From Amycolatopsis marina (lineage in GTDB: Bacteria > Actinomycetota > Actinomycetes > Mycobacteriales > Pseudonocardiaceae), in NCBI RefSeq assembly GCF_900111885.1, contig NZ_FOKG01000010.1, positions 186,001 to 250,000 of the forward strand: 64,000 bases of DNA, given 5' to 3'. The stretch's first letter is position 1. Each line of letters opens with the position of its first letter. The notes below the pieces were generated by a model, which had not been told where the DNA came from, did no database searches, and was given only the letters and a program-made list of their open reading frames with translations. The position numbers were made by a program, and so were the translations under genes. Positions 24,497 through 33,118 of the stretch are shown here, one piece after another.

Positions 24497-25321
24497 CTAG
24501 GGCTTGCGGGCTACTCCGCCGGTCATGAAGCGCGCGGCGACCGTGGTGGCGTCGGTGACGATTTCGTCGGGCCGCCACAGTGGAAGTGGCACGAGACCCG
24601 GGCTGAGTAGTTCGAGTCCGTCGAAGAAGCGCGTGAGTTCGGCGGGGGTGCGCACCCGGCCGGTGCCGAGTTGTGACAGCAGGACCCGTTCCAGCTCCTC
24701 GCTTTCGGGAGCATCGCTGAGGCGAGTGAAGTTGGTGATGAAGAAGAACGATCCCGCGGGAACGGCCTCCCGCAGGGTGTCGACGATGCCCTGCGGGTCC
24801 TCGTCGTCGAGGAGGTGGTGCAGGATGCCGCAGAGCATCACACACACCGGCTTGTCGAAGTCGATGAAGCCCTGAACGTCCGGGTGCTCCAGCACTTCCT
24901 GTGGTTTGCGGATATCGGCGGTGATCACCCGCGTGTTCGCGTTGTCCGCCAGCAGCGCCCTGCCGTGCGCGAGCACGATCGGATCGATGTCAACGTAGAC
25001 GACACGCGCGTCCGAGTTGACGCCTTGGGCCGCCTCGTGGGTGTTCGCCGCGGTGGGAAGGCCGGATCCGAGGTCGAGAAACTGGGTCACGCCCGCGTCC
25101 CCGGCGAGATGGCGCACGACGCGATGCAAGATCGCACGGTTGTGCTGTGCGATCTCCTTGAGTTCCGGCATCACCGCGAGGCTCGCGTTCGCGACTTCCC
25201 GGTCGATCGCGTAGTTGTCCTTGCCATCGAGCATCACGTCGTAGACCCGTGCGGCAGTGGGTACGCCGTTGTCGAGCACCACGACCTCGGGATTCGCTTG
25301 CTCCGTGCCTTCAGCGGACAT
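24497..25321 (-). CDS. SAM-dependent methyltransferase, Methyltransf_19 (PF04672) type
   Basis: 274 residues. The family pattern is clear: an N-terminal ARVYDVMLDGKDNYAIDREV, the SAM-binding FLDLGSGLPTAANTHE, acidic VVYVDIDPIVLAHG, and VCVMLCGILHHLLDDEDPQG, then FFFITNFTRLSD. This group is very abundant in actinomycetes, usually beside XRE/DUF397 regulators, and its substrates are unknown. No such partner is next to it here. It is tail to tail with aztA, separated by 11 bases. Confidence 0.88.
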   Translation of the reverse strand: MSAEGTEQANPEVVVLDNGVPTAARVYDVMLDGKDNYAIDREVANASLAVMPELKEIAQHNRAILHRVVRHLAGDAGVTQFLDLGSGLPTAANTHEAAQGVNSDARVVYVDIDPIVLAHGRALLADNANTRVITADIRKPQEVLEHPDVQGFIDFDKPVCVMLCGILHHLLDDEDPQGIVDTLREAVPAGSFFFITNFTRLSDAPESEELERVLLSQLGTGRVRTPAELTRFFDGLELLSPGLVPLPLWRPDEIVTDATTVAARFMTGGVARKP

Positions 25322-25446
25322 TGGCTGTTGATCTCCTCACGATAGCCGGGGACGCCGTCATGGTAGCGGCATCGGTACGTGCCGTCACCAAGGCTTGCGC
25401 GAATGATCGTCGTGCGCGTGCGCAGGTGCGGCTATCGGCTCGGTGG

Positions 25447-26130
25447 TCAGCGCAGGTGCTGGGCGTGCCAGTGCCGCCCGCGTTCGGGACGCCAGTGTCG
25501 CCCTCGCTTGGGGCGAACCGGAGGATGTGCTGCGGTGAAGTCCGGGTGGAGCTCCGCGAACTCGTCCGCGGTGATGCTCATCAGCACCACATACCTGATG
25601 CCGCCGCGCTGCAGTTCCGTGTCGCGAAGGCGACCCTCTTCACGGAAGCCGAGCGCACCGTGCAACGACAGCGAGGCGAGATTGCCGCCGTAGATGCTGA
25701 CCTCACACTTGCGGTAGCGGCGCTGGCCGAACATGTGCGCGAGCAGGACGGTGATCGCGTCACCCGCGTAGCCACACCGCCTGTGCTGTGGCCCGATCCC
25801 GACGCCGTAACTGAACCGGTCGGAGAGCGGGTCGGCCTGAATCGTGCACATCGAGCCGACCAGCATCCGCCCGTGCAGCGTCTCGATCGCGAAATGGAGG
25901 TTGTCGCCGGAGTCGGCGGCACCCGCGCGGTGCGCGGCCCAGTGCCGGTATCCGCCTACCTGGGGGGAGCGGTTGCGGGCCGAGGCCCGGTCGAAGCCGA
26001 TCAATGTCCGGTGGTCGCCCGGGGCGATCTCGCGCAGCCTCACCTTCCGGCCCATCCAGCCCGGCGGGTTCGTCGACACCTGGATACGGCGGCCCGCCGA
26101 GCCTGAGCGGGGCGGGAACATCATCATCGG
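25447..26130 (-). CDS. GNAT family N-acetyltransferase
   Basis: About 227 residues; the start is uncertain, as three ATGs lie at 26124-26130 with only a weak ribosome site. GNAT signatures: KVRLREIAPGDHRTLIGFDR (beta1/alpha1), FAIETLHGRMLVGSMCTI (beta4), SYGVGIGPQHRRCGYAGDAI (the Q/RxxGxG/A acetyl-CoA loop, here QHRRCGYAGD) and LSLHGALGFREEGRLRDTEL (motif B, ribosomal-protein/RimJ-like). The C-terminus carries a duplicated RGRHW motif. It resembles RimJ/RimL-like or small-molecule acetyltransferases. The substrate is unknown. It sits between a methyltransferase and qcrB with no clear operon. Confidence 0.8.
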   Translation of the reverse strand, partial: PMMMFPPRSGSAGRRIQVSTNPPGWMGRKVRLREIAPGDHRTLIGFDRASARNRSPQVGGYRHWAAHRAGAADSGDNLHFAIETLHGRMLVGSMCTIQADPLSDRFSYGVGIGPQHRRCGYAGDAITVLLAHMFGQRRYRKCEVSIYGGNLASLSLHGALGFREEGRLRDTELQRGGIRYVVLMSITADEFAELHPDFTAAHPPVRPKRGRHWRPERGRHWHAQHLR

Positions 26131-26207
26131 CGACGACCATACCGCGCTCCTCCAGCGGCGCCGCACGGGTATGGGCCGCCGCGGTGGCCGCGCGGATCAG
26201 CCTGCCG

Positions 26208-27776
26208 TCACCGGCTCCGCTCGCGTTCCAACGCGCCGGTCTCCTCGGCGGGGTCGGGGGAGAGGAGACTGCCGGGCACCGCGCGGCCGGCAGCGCCGAG
26301 TGCGTTCGGCTTCTTCGGTACCGGTGCACCCTGATACTCCAGCGGCAGTGGGTGACCGTGCCCGTCGATCGGGCCGAGCGGCTGATGAATCTCGACGAAC
26401 CCGCCCTGCGGCAGGCGTTTGATGATCCCGGTTTCCATTCCGTGTTCCAGGACCTCCCGGTCGGCGCGCTGCAGGCCGAGGCAGATCCGGTACGTGACGA
26501 AGTAGGCCAGCGGCGGCACGAGCAGGACACCGATACGACCGGCCCACACGGTGGCGTTCAGGGAAATGTCGAACTCCGCCGCGATGATGTCGTTGAAGCC
26601 GGAGGCCTCGACCACGGCGAAGAACGAGAGGGCCATCATCCCGAGGCTGGTGCGGACCGGGGCGTCCCTGGGGCGCTGCACCAGGTTGTGGTGTGCGGTG
26701 TCGCCGGCCAGCCTGCGCTCGATCCATGGATAGGTCAGCAGTACCGCGAAGAGGGCTGACATGCCGCAGGCTCCGGCGAAGAAAACCGCGGGAACGGTGT
26801 AGCCGCCCAGATAGAGTTCCCATGGCGGGAAGATGCGCAGCAGCCCGTCGGCCCACGCCAGATACCAGTCCGGCTGGGACCCGGCGGACACCTGCGAGGG
26901 GTTGTACGGCCCGATGTTCCACACGGCGTTGATCTGGAAGAGCCCCGCCAGCAGGGTGAGCACGCCGGTGACCAGCACGAAGAACGCGCCGGCCTTGAGC
27001 GCGAAGTACGGCATGATGCGCACGCCGACGACGTTGGTCTCCTTGCGGCGCACGCCGGGGAACTGGGTGTGCTTCTGGTACCACACCAACCCGAGGTGGA
27101 CGGCGACCAACGCGATCATGATGGCGGGCACGACGAGGATGTGCAGCGCGTACAGCCGCGGGATGATTTCGGTGCCGGGGAACTCGGAGCCGAAGATGAG
27201 CCAGTGCAGCCAGGTGCCCGCAACCGGAACCGAGAGCACGATGCCGGACACGGTCGCCCGCAACCCCGTTCCGGAGAGCAGGTCGTCCGGCAGCGAGTAG
27301 CCGAAGAAGCCCTCGAACATACCCAGGATCAGCAGCAGTGCCCCAACGACCCAGGTCGCCTCACGCGGGCGGCGGAATGCTCCGGTGAAGAAGATCCGGA
27401 ACATGTGCACCATCATCGCGGCCACGAAGACGAGTGCGCCCCAGTGGTGCAGCTGCCGGATCAGCAGTCCGCCGCGGACCTCGAAGGAGATCTCCAGGGT
27501 GCTTTCCAGCGCCCGCGACATCTCGATGCCCTGCAGGTTCGGGTACGGGCCGTTGTAGACGACCTCCTCCATCGAGGGGTCGAAGAACAACGTCAGGTAC
27601 ACGCCCGACAGGATCACGATGATGAAGCTGTAGAGCGCGATCTCACCGAGCAGGAACGACCAGTGGTTCGGGAACACCTTGTTCAGCTGATGCCGCAACC
27701 CGCGGGCCAGCGGATAGCGGCGGTCCAGTCCGGTGGCTGTCCCGCCTGTCGTCGTCCCGATTCGTCTCGTCCCCAT
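26208..27776 (-). CDS. qcrB: Cytochrome b subunit of bc1 complex, orphan QcrB paralogue
   Basis: 522 residues, with a cytochrome b N-terminal domain of 4-5 helices and a C-terminal part. Heme ligands: [20 protein letters not shown] with HMFR, and [20 protein letters not shown] with [12 protein letters not shown], giving paired His 14-15 residues apart. The quinol-site motif reads [10 protein letters not shown], the actinobacterial variant of PEW. The usual actinobacterial neighbours qcrC, qcrA and cta genes are absent: left is a GNAT gene, right DNA polymerase IV. It is therefore probably a second copy, used under special conditions or in exchange with the main QcrB. The N-terminus is Gly/Thr-rich and short. 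Confidence 0.88.
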   Translation of the reverse strand: MGTRRIGTTTGGTATGLDRRYPLARGLRHQLNKVFPNHWSFLLGEIALYSFIIVILSGVYLTLFFDPSMEEVVYNGPYPNLQGIEMSRALESTLEISFEVRGGLLIRQLHHWGALVFVAAMMVHMFRIFFTGAFRRPREATWVVGALLLILGMFEGFFGYSLPDDLLSGTGLRATVSGIVLSVPVAGTWLHWLIFGSEFPGTEIIPRLYALHILVVPAIMIALVAVHLGLVWYQKHTQFPGVRRKETNVVGVRIMPYFALKAGAFFVLVTGVLTLLAGLFQINAVWNIGPYNPSQVSAGSQPDWYLAWADGLLRIFPPWELYLGGYTVPAVFFAGACGMSALFAVLLTYPWIERRLAGDTAHHNLVQRPRDAPVRTSLGMMALSFFAVVEASGFNDIIAAEFDISLNATVWAGRIGVLLVPPLAYFVTYRICLGLQRADREVLEHGMETGIIKRLPQGGFVEIHQPLGPIDGHGHPLPLEYQGAPVPKKPNALGAAGRAVPGSLLSPDPAEETGALERERSR

Positions 27777-27896
27777 GCGGGCTCACCCCTCTGCTCGTGT
27801 GCCTCAACCACCAGACGTCACAGCGGCCGGAAATGTGACAGCCGACGGCGACATGGAGACTTCGAGTGCACTCGACGCGCTGGGCCGGGCAGGAGT

Positions 27897-29084
27897 TCAG
27901 TCGGGCAGCAACGGCACCGAGGGGCCGTCGTCGTGGCCCAGCAGTGTGGCGCGGGTGATGGCCGAGGAGCCGAACCGGCTGCGCACGCCGTCGAGGGCGT
28001 TGTCCAAGTCGCCCGCATCCGTGCCGTCGAACGGCAGGGTGAGCTGAACGGCGTCGTTGTCCAGTTGGGACAGTGCCACGCCGATGAGGGTGAGGCCCTG
28101 CCGTTCGATCAGCGGCCTCGCCGCGGCCAGGAGACGCCGCGCCGTCTCGAGGACGGTCTCGGTGTGCGCGGTGGGCTCGCGCAGTGTGTGCGACCTGGTC
28201 GCGCGCGTGAAGTCGGCGAAGCGCAGCCGGAGCGTCACTGTCCGGCACTCGCGCCCGGCCCCGCGCAGTCTGCGGGTGAGGCGATCGACGAGTGCGGTGA
28301 GGATCGCGTCGAGTTCCTGCGGCGACCTCTGCTTCCTGCCCAGAGCGCGCTGTGCCCCCATGGACCGGCGCCGTTGTCCCACTCGCACCGGTCGCGGATC
28401 GTGGTTGTTGGCGAGTGCGTACAGGTGACGGCCGGTGCCCCTGCCGAGCAGCGAGACGAGTTCCGCCTCACCGAGCCGGGCCACCTGCCCGACGGTCCTG
28501 ATCCCGCGTGTGTGCAGTTTGCCCGCGGTGACCTGGCCGACCCCCCACAGACGTTCCACCGGCAGTGGATGCAGAAACGCGAGTTCGCCGTCGTGTGGCA
28601 CCACGAGCAGCCCGTCGGGTTTGGCGACGCCACTGGCCACCTTGGCGAGGAACTTGGTCCTGGCCACCCCGACGGTGATGGGCAGCCCGACCTGCTCGGC
28701 GACCTCCCTTCGCAGCCGGGCGGCGATCCGGGAGGGGGTGCCCGCGAGCCGGGCGAGGCCGCCGACGTCGAGGAATGCCTCGTCGATGGACAGGCCCTCG
28801 ACCAGCGGCGTGGTCTGCGCGAACACCGCGAACACCGCCTTGCTCGCCGCCGAGTAGGCAGACATCCGGGGTGGCACCACCACCGCGCCGGGACACAGTC
28901 GTCTCGCCAGCCCGCCGCCCATCGCCGTCCGGACGCCGCAGGCCTTCGCCTCGTAGCTCGCCGCGAGTACGACGCCACCCCCGACGATCACCGGCCTGCC
29001 CCGAAGCCGAGGGTCGTCCCGCTGCTCGACCGACGCGTAGAACGCGTCGAGATCGGCATGCAGGATCGGTCCTTCGTTCGGCAC
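27897..29084 (-). CDS. dinB: DNA polymerase IV (Y-family)
   Basis: About 395 residues from a GTG at 29084 (29090 is also possible); longer in-frame extensions are antisense to other sequence. Catalytic carboxylates occur in ILHADLDAFYASVEQRDDP and in EGLSIDEAFLDVGGL. Also present are VVLAASYEAKACGVRTAM, the thumb HhH segment LWGVGQVTAGKLHTRGI, and a little-finger domain. Near the C-terminus QLTLPFDG fits the beta-clamp-binding motif QLxLPF. It carries out error-prone translesion synthesis. The downstream region (to 27777) is a 120-base gap before qcrB. Confidence 0.92.
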   Translation of the reverse strand: MPNEGPILHADLDAFYASVEQRDDPRLRGRPVIVGGGVVLAASYEAKACGVRTAMGGGLARRLCPGAVVVPPRMSAYSAASKAVFAVFAQTTPLVEGLSIDEAFLDVGGLARLAGTPSRIAARLRREVAEQVGLPITVGVARTKFLAKVASGVAKPDGLLVVPHDGELAFLHPLPVERLWGVGQVTAGKLHTRGIRTVGQVARLGEAELVSLLGRGTGRHLYALANNHDPRPVRVGQRRRSMGAQRALGRKQRSPQELDAILTALVDRLTRRLRGAGRECRTVTLRLRFADFTRATRSHTLREPTAHTETVLETARRLLAAARPLIERQGLTLIGVALSQLDNDAVQLTLPFDGTDAGDLDNALDGVRSRFGSSAITRATLLGHDDGPSVPLLPD

Positions 29085-29139
29085 GGACACAGAATGGCAC
29101 CGACCACCGACAGGAGTGCTCCAGGTCACACCTGGAAGC

Positions 29140-29461
29140 GACTTTGGGACGCGCTGCGACACGTCATGGCACACGCGGCGGCGTGGGGCGTAGATCCGGG
29201 ACTGGTCCGGCGCTCGTGGTGGTGCCCACCGTGGACCCGCTGGCCGACCACGGACGCCGCTACGCCGAACGGCTGCGCGAGTCCGGGACGCCTGCGCGGC
29301 TCCGCGAACATCACGGCGCCACACACGGTTTCCTCAGCACGCCGGGGGTGGTGCCGCAGGCCAGGGCCGCTCGGGCGGAGATCACCGGCTACCTCCGGGA
29401 TCGCCTTGGCACGGCGGGCCAGGTCACGACATGTGTGGTGAGCAGCGATGACCGCCACTGA
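29140..29461 (+). pseudogene. Alpha/beta hydrolase relic (HSL-like C-terminus)
   Basis: One frame reads LRHVMAHAAAWGVDPG, a typical stretch just before the nucleophile elbow in lipase/esterase HSL-type proteins. After about 29215 another frame reads VVVPTVDPLADHGRRYAERL, RESGTPARLREHHGATHGFL and ARAEITGYLRDRLG, the C-terminal part with the catalytic Asp (DPL-D) and His (THGF). The GDSAGG nucleophile segment and lid are deleted between them, so this cannot be functional. Confidence 0.7.
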
Positions 29462-29549
29462 CCTTGCCTCCGCGCCGGAACAGCGCAGGGCACGGCTGTT
29501 GCATGTCCGCGGGGCGGTCGTCCCGATGCCGATGAGGCCGAGGTGCGGG

Positions 29550-29644
29550 CGGCAGCGCCCATCGTGCTGCTGGACGAGGTGACCTCCGCGGTGGACCCGG
29601 TCAACGGGACAGCGGTCTGGAACATGTCCATGACGGCCGGATGA
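29550..29644 (+). pseudogene. ABC transporter ATPase relic (Walker B/D-loop only)
   Basis: A short open stretch reads PIVLLDEVTSAVDPVNGTAV and stops at 29642-29644. This is the Walker B and D-loop of an exporter-type ABC ATPase (LLDEaTSalDP). Nothing else of the domain is recognisable around it. It lies beside the hydrolase relic, so 29100-29645 is a gene graveyard. Confidence 0.6.
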
Positions 29645-29668
29645 GCACCCCGGCCCGTTCGCTCCTCG

Positions 29669-30016
29669 TTACTGCCGCAGTGCGGCGTCCAGTTCCGCCA
29701 GCAACCGGGCTTTCGGCTTCGCGCCGACGAATGCCCGAATTGGCCGGCCATCGCGAAACAGCATCAGCGTGGGCAGTGACATGACCTTGAACCGGCGCAT
29801 CGACTCCGGGTTCTCGTCAGTGTTGATCTTGCGGATCGCGAGTGTGCCCGCCCGCTCGTGAGCGATCTCCGCGAGCACGGGAGCGATCATGTGGCAGGGC
29901 GGGCACCACTGGGCCCAGAAGTCCACGAGGACCGCTCCGTCATGACCGAGCACCTCCCGGTCGAAGGTGCCGTCCGTGACCGTGGTGACCTCACCGGTCT
30001 GCTGTGTCTGGTGCAT
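29669..30016 (-). CDS. Thioredoxin with WCPPC active site
   Basis: 115 residues; the ATG at 30016 has GGAG five bases upstream. The thioredoxin fold is seen as AVLVDFWAQWCPPCHMIAPV, then IRKINTDENPESMRRFKVMS, LPTLMLFRDGRPIRAFVGAK. The active site is WCPPC rather than the canonical WCGPC of TrxA, a change that usually raises the redox potential and is common in secondary thioredoxins. It overlaps the 3' end of the MerR gene by 26 bases. This merR-trx pairing is frequent in actinomycetes and suggests redox-stress control. Confidence 0.92.
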   Translation of the reverse strand: MHQTQQTGEVTTVTDGTFDREVLGHDGAVLVDFWAQWCPPCHMIAPVLAEIAHERAGTLAIRKINTDENPESMRRFKVMSLPTLMLFRDGRPIRAFVGAKPKARLLAELDAALRQ

Positions 30017-30431
30017 CGAAGCTCCTTGGTTTCGTTGATCGCGCTGGTGACCGGTCGGCGACGCTGCACGGTCCCGGCGGCCTTTCCAGGGCACCGGCCA
30101 GCTTGGTGAGCAGGTTCGTCCGCACCGAGTTGAGCCGGTCGATACAGGCGTTCACCTCGGCGAGTTTGCGTTGGTAGACCTCGATCGAATCGGCGCAGGA
30201 GTCGCCGCTCTCGTGGCCGGCGCGCAGGCATTCCACGAACGGACGGGTGTCGTCCAGGCTGAGTCCCACGGTTTGCAGGGTCAGGATCTCGGTGACGAGC
30301 CGCAGGTCGTCCTCTTCGTACTCCCGGTAGCCGTTCGTCGAGCGGCGGGCCCGGAGCAACCCCTGTGCCTCGTAGAAACGAAGTGCGCGCGTCGTCGTTC
30401 CGGCCCGTCTGGCGAGCTCACCGATTCGCAT
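29991..30431 (-). CDS. MerR family regulator, SoxR-like
   Basis: 146 residues. The winged-helix start MRIGELARRAGTTTRALRFY is followed by EAQGLLRARRSTNGYREYEE and a dimerisation helix. Cysteines lie at VECLRAGHESGDSCADS and NACID, which may sense oxidants or metals; the spacing does not match the SoxR 2Fe-2S cluster exactly. The gene precedes and overlaps trx, and probably activates itself and trx. No Shine-Dalgarno is visible before the ATG, so the message may be leaderless. Confidence 0.85.
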   Translation of the reverse strand: MRIGELARRAGTTTRALRFYEAQGLLRARRSTNGYREYEEDDLRLVTEILTLQTVGLSLDDTRPFVECLRAGHESGDSCADSIEVYQRKLAEVNACIDRLNSVRTNLLTKLAGALERPPGPCSVADRSPARSTKPRSFDAPDTADR

Positions 30432-30448
30432 GTGCTCGAGCCTAGACG

Positions 30449-30464
30449 TTGACCTTTACGTCAA
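30449..30464. promoter_or_regulatory. Candidate MerR operator TTGAC-N6-GTCAA
   Basis: A perfect inverted repeat with five-base arms lies 18 bases upstream of the merR start codon. It is the right place and shape for self-regulation by this MerR protein. The TTGAC arm may also serve as the -35 element. Confidence 0.45.
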
Positions 30465-30615
30465 GGCAACAACGAATGCCGCGTTGCGCGGCCAGATGGC
30501 TGTATAACGGCCTATACGCCTCCACTGTGGAGGGTTCTGGTCATCGTGCGGCGCAGGCGTCCGCGCCATTGGTCTCGTAACGGGAAACCGCTCGGAGATG
30601 AGGAGATCACCACAG

Positions 30616-30966
30616 TCATCCGTCAACGGGCAAGGTGTCCAACTGGTCGCGTTCGAAGAAGTAGGAGCGCTCCACCTTCGCGACGTGGACCTCGTACGTT
30701 TCGTACCACTCCGCCCGCCCGCGGTTCCGGATCGGCGTGTGCTCTATGTGCCGCTTCCAGGCCGAGATCGACTCCTCGTCCTTCCAGTACGACACGGTTA
30801 TGCCGAGTTCGGGACTGCTGCGGGCCGAGTCGTGGCCCAGGTAACCGGGCTGCTGTGCGGCGATCTCGTCCAGTCGTGCGGCGCTGTCCGAGTAGCCGTT
30901 GTCGCCGGGAGTGCGTCGGGACGTGAAGACCACCACGTAGTACGGCGGGTCCGGGTAGGTTCGCAT
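30616..30966 (-). CDS. Antibiotic biosynthesis monooxygenase (ABM) family protein
   Basis: 116 residues. The ABM ferredoxin-like barrel signature is seen: YYVVVFTSRRTPGDNGYSDS, IAAQQPGYLGHDSARSSPEL, GITVSYWKDEESISAWKRHI, EHTPIRNRGRAEWYETYEVH. The WK-H--H motif is typical of the YdhR/ABM group, which includes heme-degrading IsdG-like and quinone-forming enzymes. The Asn/Trp/His set of IsdG is not clearly complete. It lies alone; the gap 30467-30615 shows nothing convincing. Confidence 0.85.
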   Translation of the reverse strand: MRTYPDPPYYVVVFTSRRTPGDNGYSDSAARLDEIAAQQPGYLGHDSARSSPELGITVSYWKDEESISAWKRHIEHTPIRNRGRAEWYETYEVHVAKVERSYFFERDQLDTLPVDG

Positions 30967-31047
30967 ACGGGCTGTATACAGGCGGCGAGATCAGCGAGCA
31001 ACGGGATTGCCACCGGGGCCGCGGGAGGCGCCGGAATCGAGGTGTGC

Positions 31048-32238
31048 TCAACGTGCGAGGGCGGCCGGGTCCGCGGAAGTCAGGTCCTTGATGAGCGAAA
31101 TGGACCTGCCCGCCAGGGTGGTGGCCACGATCCGGTTGATGACCGGCAGCCGTGCCATCCGCAGTACCGCACGTCTCAGCCACAACTGGGGTGTCGATGC
31201 GGGCAGGAACCAGCGGGCCGCTCCTCGGCCGGTCCGCTGCTTCTCCTCGGCCACCGGACGCCACACCTGTTCGTACTCCGCCAGCGCCTCGGGAATCGTC
31301 GGTGCCTTGGCGAGCCGGTCGGCCAGCACGAACGCGCCCGCGATGCCGAGCGAGGCGCCTTGGCCCGCGAGCAACGACACGGCGTACGCCGCGTCACCGA
31401 CGAGTGCGACCCTTCCCTTGCTCCACTTCGGCAGGTGGATCTGGGCAACCTGGTCGTAGTAGATCTCGGCCGACGCCGGACGTTTCTCGATCGCCTCGGG
31501 CACCACCCAGCCCAACCCGCCGAAGGCATCACGCACAGCCGCACTGGCGTCCGCCGGCAGTTCGGGGTCCGGGTTGCGGTACACGGCAAAGGCGGCGACG
31601 GCGCCGTCACGCAGGGCGTAGAAGCCCATCTGCCTGTCGATCGAGTCGGTCATGCAGGCGCGGCCACGAACGGCCCCGTGGATTCCCGGGGAGTCGAAGG
31701 TGAAGGCCGCCGTGTGAAATCCGAGGTAGCGCAGGAACAATGACTCGGGTCCGAACACCAGCCCGCGGACGGTCGAGTGGATGCCGTCTGCGCCGACGAG
31801 CAGGTCGGCTTCCAGTTCGGCGCCGTCTTCGAGAGTGACCCGCACCCCGTCGCCGCGGTCCTCGACAGCGCTCGGACCGGTGCCGAACCGCAGGTCCACC
31901 TCCGCGGGCAGCCGTTCGCGCAGTACCTGCTCGAGGTCGGGACGCATGATGTTCAGCAGCGGCCCATCGGCGAACTGTCGTGGCCGTATGTCGGCCCGGT
32001 GCCGGCCACGCTCGTCGATCAGCGTCGCCTGGTCCAGGTGAAACGCGACGTTGTCGAGCGCGGGCAGCAACCCCATGGCTTCTGCGGCGTCGAAGCCGGG
32101 GCCGAAGAAGTCGATCATGTATCCTTGTTGCCGGGGACCGGTTGCCCGTTCCAGCAGTACGACGTCGCCACCCAGTTCCGCCACCCGGATCGCGAGGGTA
32201 AGGCCGGCGATTCCCGCTCCACAGATCACGATCCGCAT
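31048..32238 (-). CDS. FAD-dependent monooxygenase (TetX/PHBH-like)
   Basis: 396 residues of class A flavoprotein monooxygenase. FAD-binding GxGxxG is in MRIVICGAGIAGLTLAIRVA, the DG motif in LLVGADGIHSTVRGLVFGPE, and the GD motif in GRVALVGDAAYAVSLLAGQG. There is no separate NADPH Rossmann domain, as expected for this class. Relatives hydroxylate aromatics or polyketides or inactivate tetracyclines. The adjacent TetR gene (63 bases upstream, same strand) probably regulates it. The C-terminal 60 residues are basic and amphipathic. Confidence 0.88.
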   Translation of the reverse strand: MRIVICGAGIAGLTLAIRVAELGGDVVLLERATGPRQQGYMIDFFGPGFDAAEAMGLLPALDNVAFHLDQATLIDERGRHRADIRPRQFADGPLLNIMRPDLEQVLRERLPAEVDLRFGTGPSAVEDRGDGVRVTLEDGAELEADLLVGADGIHSTVRGLVFGPESLFLRYLGFHTAAFTFDSPGIHGAVRGRACMTDSIDRQMGFYALRDGAVAAFAVYRNPDPELPADASAAVRDAFGGLGWVVPEAIEKRPASAEIYYDQVAQIHLPKWSKGRVALVGDAAYAVSLLAGQGASLGIAGAFVLADRLAKAPTIPEALAEYEQVWRPVAEEKQRTGRGAARWFLPASTPQLWLRRAVLRMARLPVINRIVATTLAGRSISLIKDLTSADPAALAR

Positions 32239-32301
32239 GGTGTTCCTCCCGTTGCGCTTTCCGAATCTCGTTCGCGGGGCAGGGCGCTGTGTGTTCCGGT
32301 G

Positions 32302-32862
32302 CTACTGGACAAGCCTGCGCAGGACCGCCGAAACGTGCGCCGGATCCGGTCCCGTCTCCAGTCCTCGGTGCAGGAGCAGCCCGTCGAGCGCGGCAACCAG
32401 CACGGCCGCCGTTTCGTCCGGGGCGGACACTCCGCGGTCGCCAAGCCAGCGGCCGAAACGCGATCGGAACGCCTCGACCAGTCCGCGGACCTGTTCGCGG
32501 AGTTGGTCGTCCCGCGTCGCTGCCAGGTATGCCTCCACCGTAAGCAAGGAGACCGGGTCGGCTCCCGTGTAACGGTCCACCGAGGAGAGCATCGCGTCGA
32601 CGGCCTCGGCAGGGGTTTCGGCGGACTCCAGGACACCGTCTACATAGGACAATATCTGTCGCATCAGTCCGACCACGGCTTCGTTCAGCAGGGCAGAAAG
32701 GGACGGGAAGTGATAGTGCACGACGCTGGGAGTCACTCCCGCACGCTCCGCCAGAATCCGCGTGCTGACCGCTGTCCATCCGCGTTCCGGTATGAGCTCC
32801 ACCGCGGCCGCGAGCAGTCGTTGCCGCACCTCGCGTCCGCGCGCGGCTGCCGGAGAGTTCAT
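32302..32862 (-). CDS. TetR family transcriptional regulator
   Basis: 186 residues from the ATG at 32862, seven bases after AAGGG. The TetR HTH is in the first 60 residues: RQRLLAAAVELIPERGWTAV, STRILAERAGVTPSVVHYHF, PSLSALLNEAV. The ligand domain carries GADPVSLLTVEAYLAATRDD. It precedes the FAD monooxygenase on the same strand and likely controls both genes in response to a small aromatic or antibiotic-like ligand. Confidence 0.87.
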   Translation of the reverse strand: MNSPAAARGREVRQRLLAAAVELIPERGWTAVSTRILAERAGVTPSVVHYHFPSLSALLNEAVVGLMRQILSYVDGVLESAETPAEAVDAMLSSVDRYTGADPVSLLTVEAYLAATRDDQLREQVRGLVEAFRSRFGRWLGDRGVSAPDETAAVLVAALDGLLLHRGLETGPDPAHVSAVLRRLVQ

Positions 32863-33012
32863 CGTCCACCCTTGCCAGGTCACTCATCCTGTACGGTCGC
32901 CCTGTACGACTGCCCCAACCGTAGCGCGTGACGTCCGGAAGGCAAGGCGGGGCGGACGACCATCGTGTTGTGGTGGGACTGACGTTGCTCCAGGAAGCGA
33001 AACGCCTTGCTG

Positions 33013-33048
33013 ATCCCTAGGGCGTGTGGATCAAGTCCGATCTGATCC
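33013..33048 (-). mobile_element. IS5-type transposase 3'-end remnant, copy 1
   Basis: The minus strand reads IWIRSDLIHTP followed by a stop. This parallels IWIETDLIHAA-stop of the larger remnant at 33590, in the same orientation, with roughly 28 of 36 bases matching. Nothing of the rest of the transposase remains. Together the two remnants bracket the P-loop kinase gene. Confidence 0.55.
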
Positions 33049-33118
33049 AGATTGAATGATGAGCGGAGCGTTGCGAGTCTCAACGTCAGTGGCGGAGCGT
33101 AACCTCGGCCCGGTGGCA

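Noticed and set aside
27817-27839. Possible CRP-type site GTCACA-N11-TGTGAC upstream of qcrB
   Set aside because: The half-sites are in the reverse order of a CRP site (TGTGA...TCACA), and the spacing differs, so I do not call it; it may still be a weak inverted repeat.
27069-29441. A 790-codon plus-strand open frame
   Set aside because: It is antisense to qcrB and dinB, which have full family motifs; the frame is low-complexity Arg/His/Gln-rich, as expected from the opposite strand of high-GC genes.
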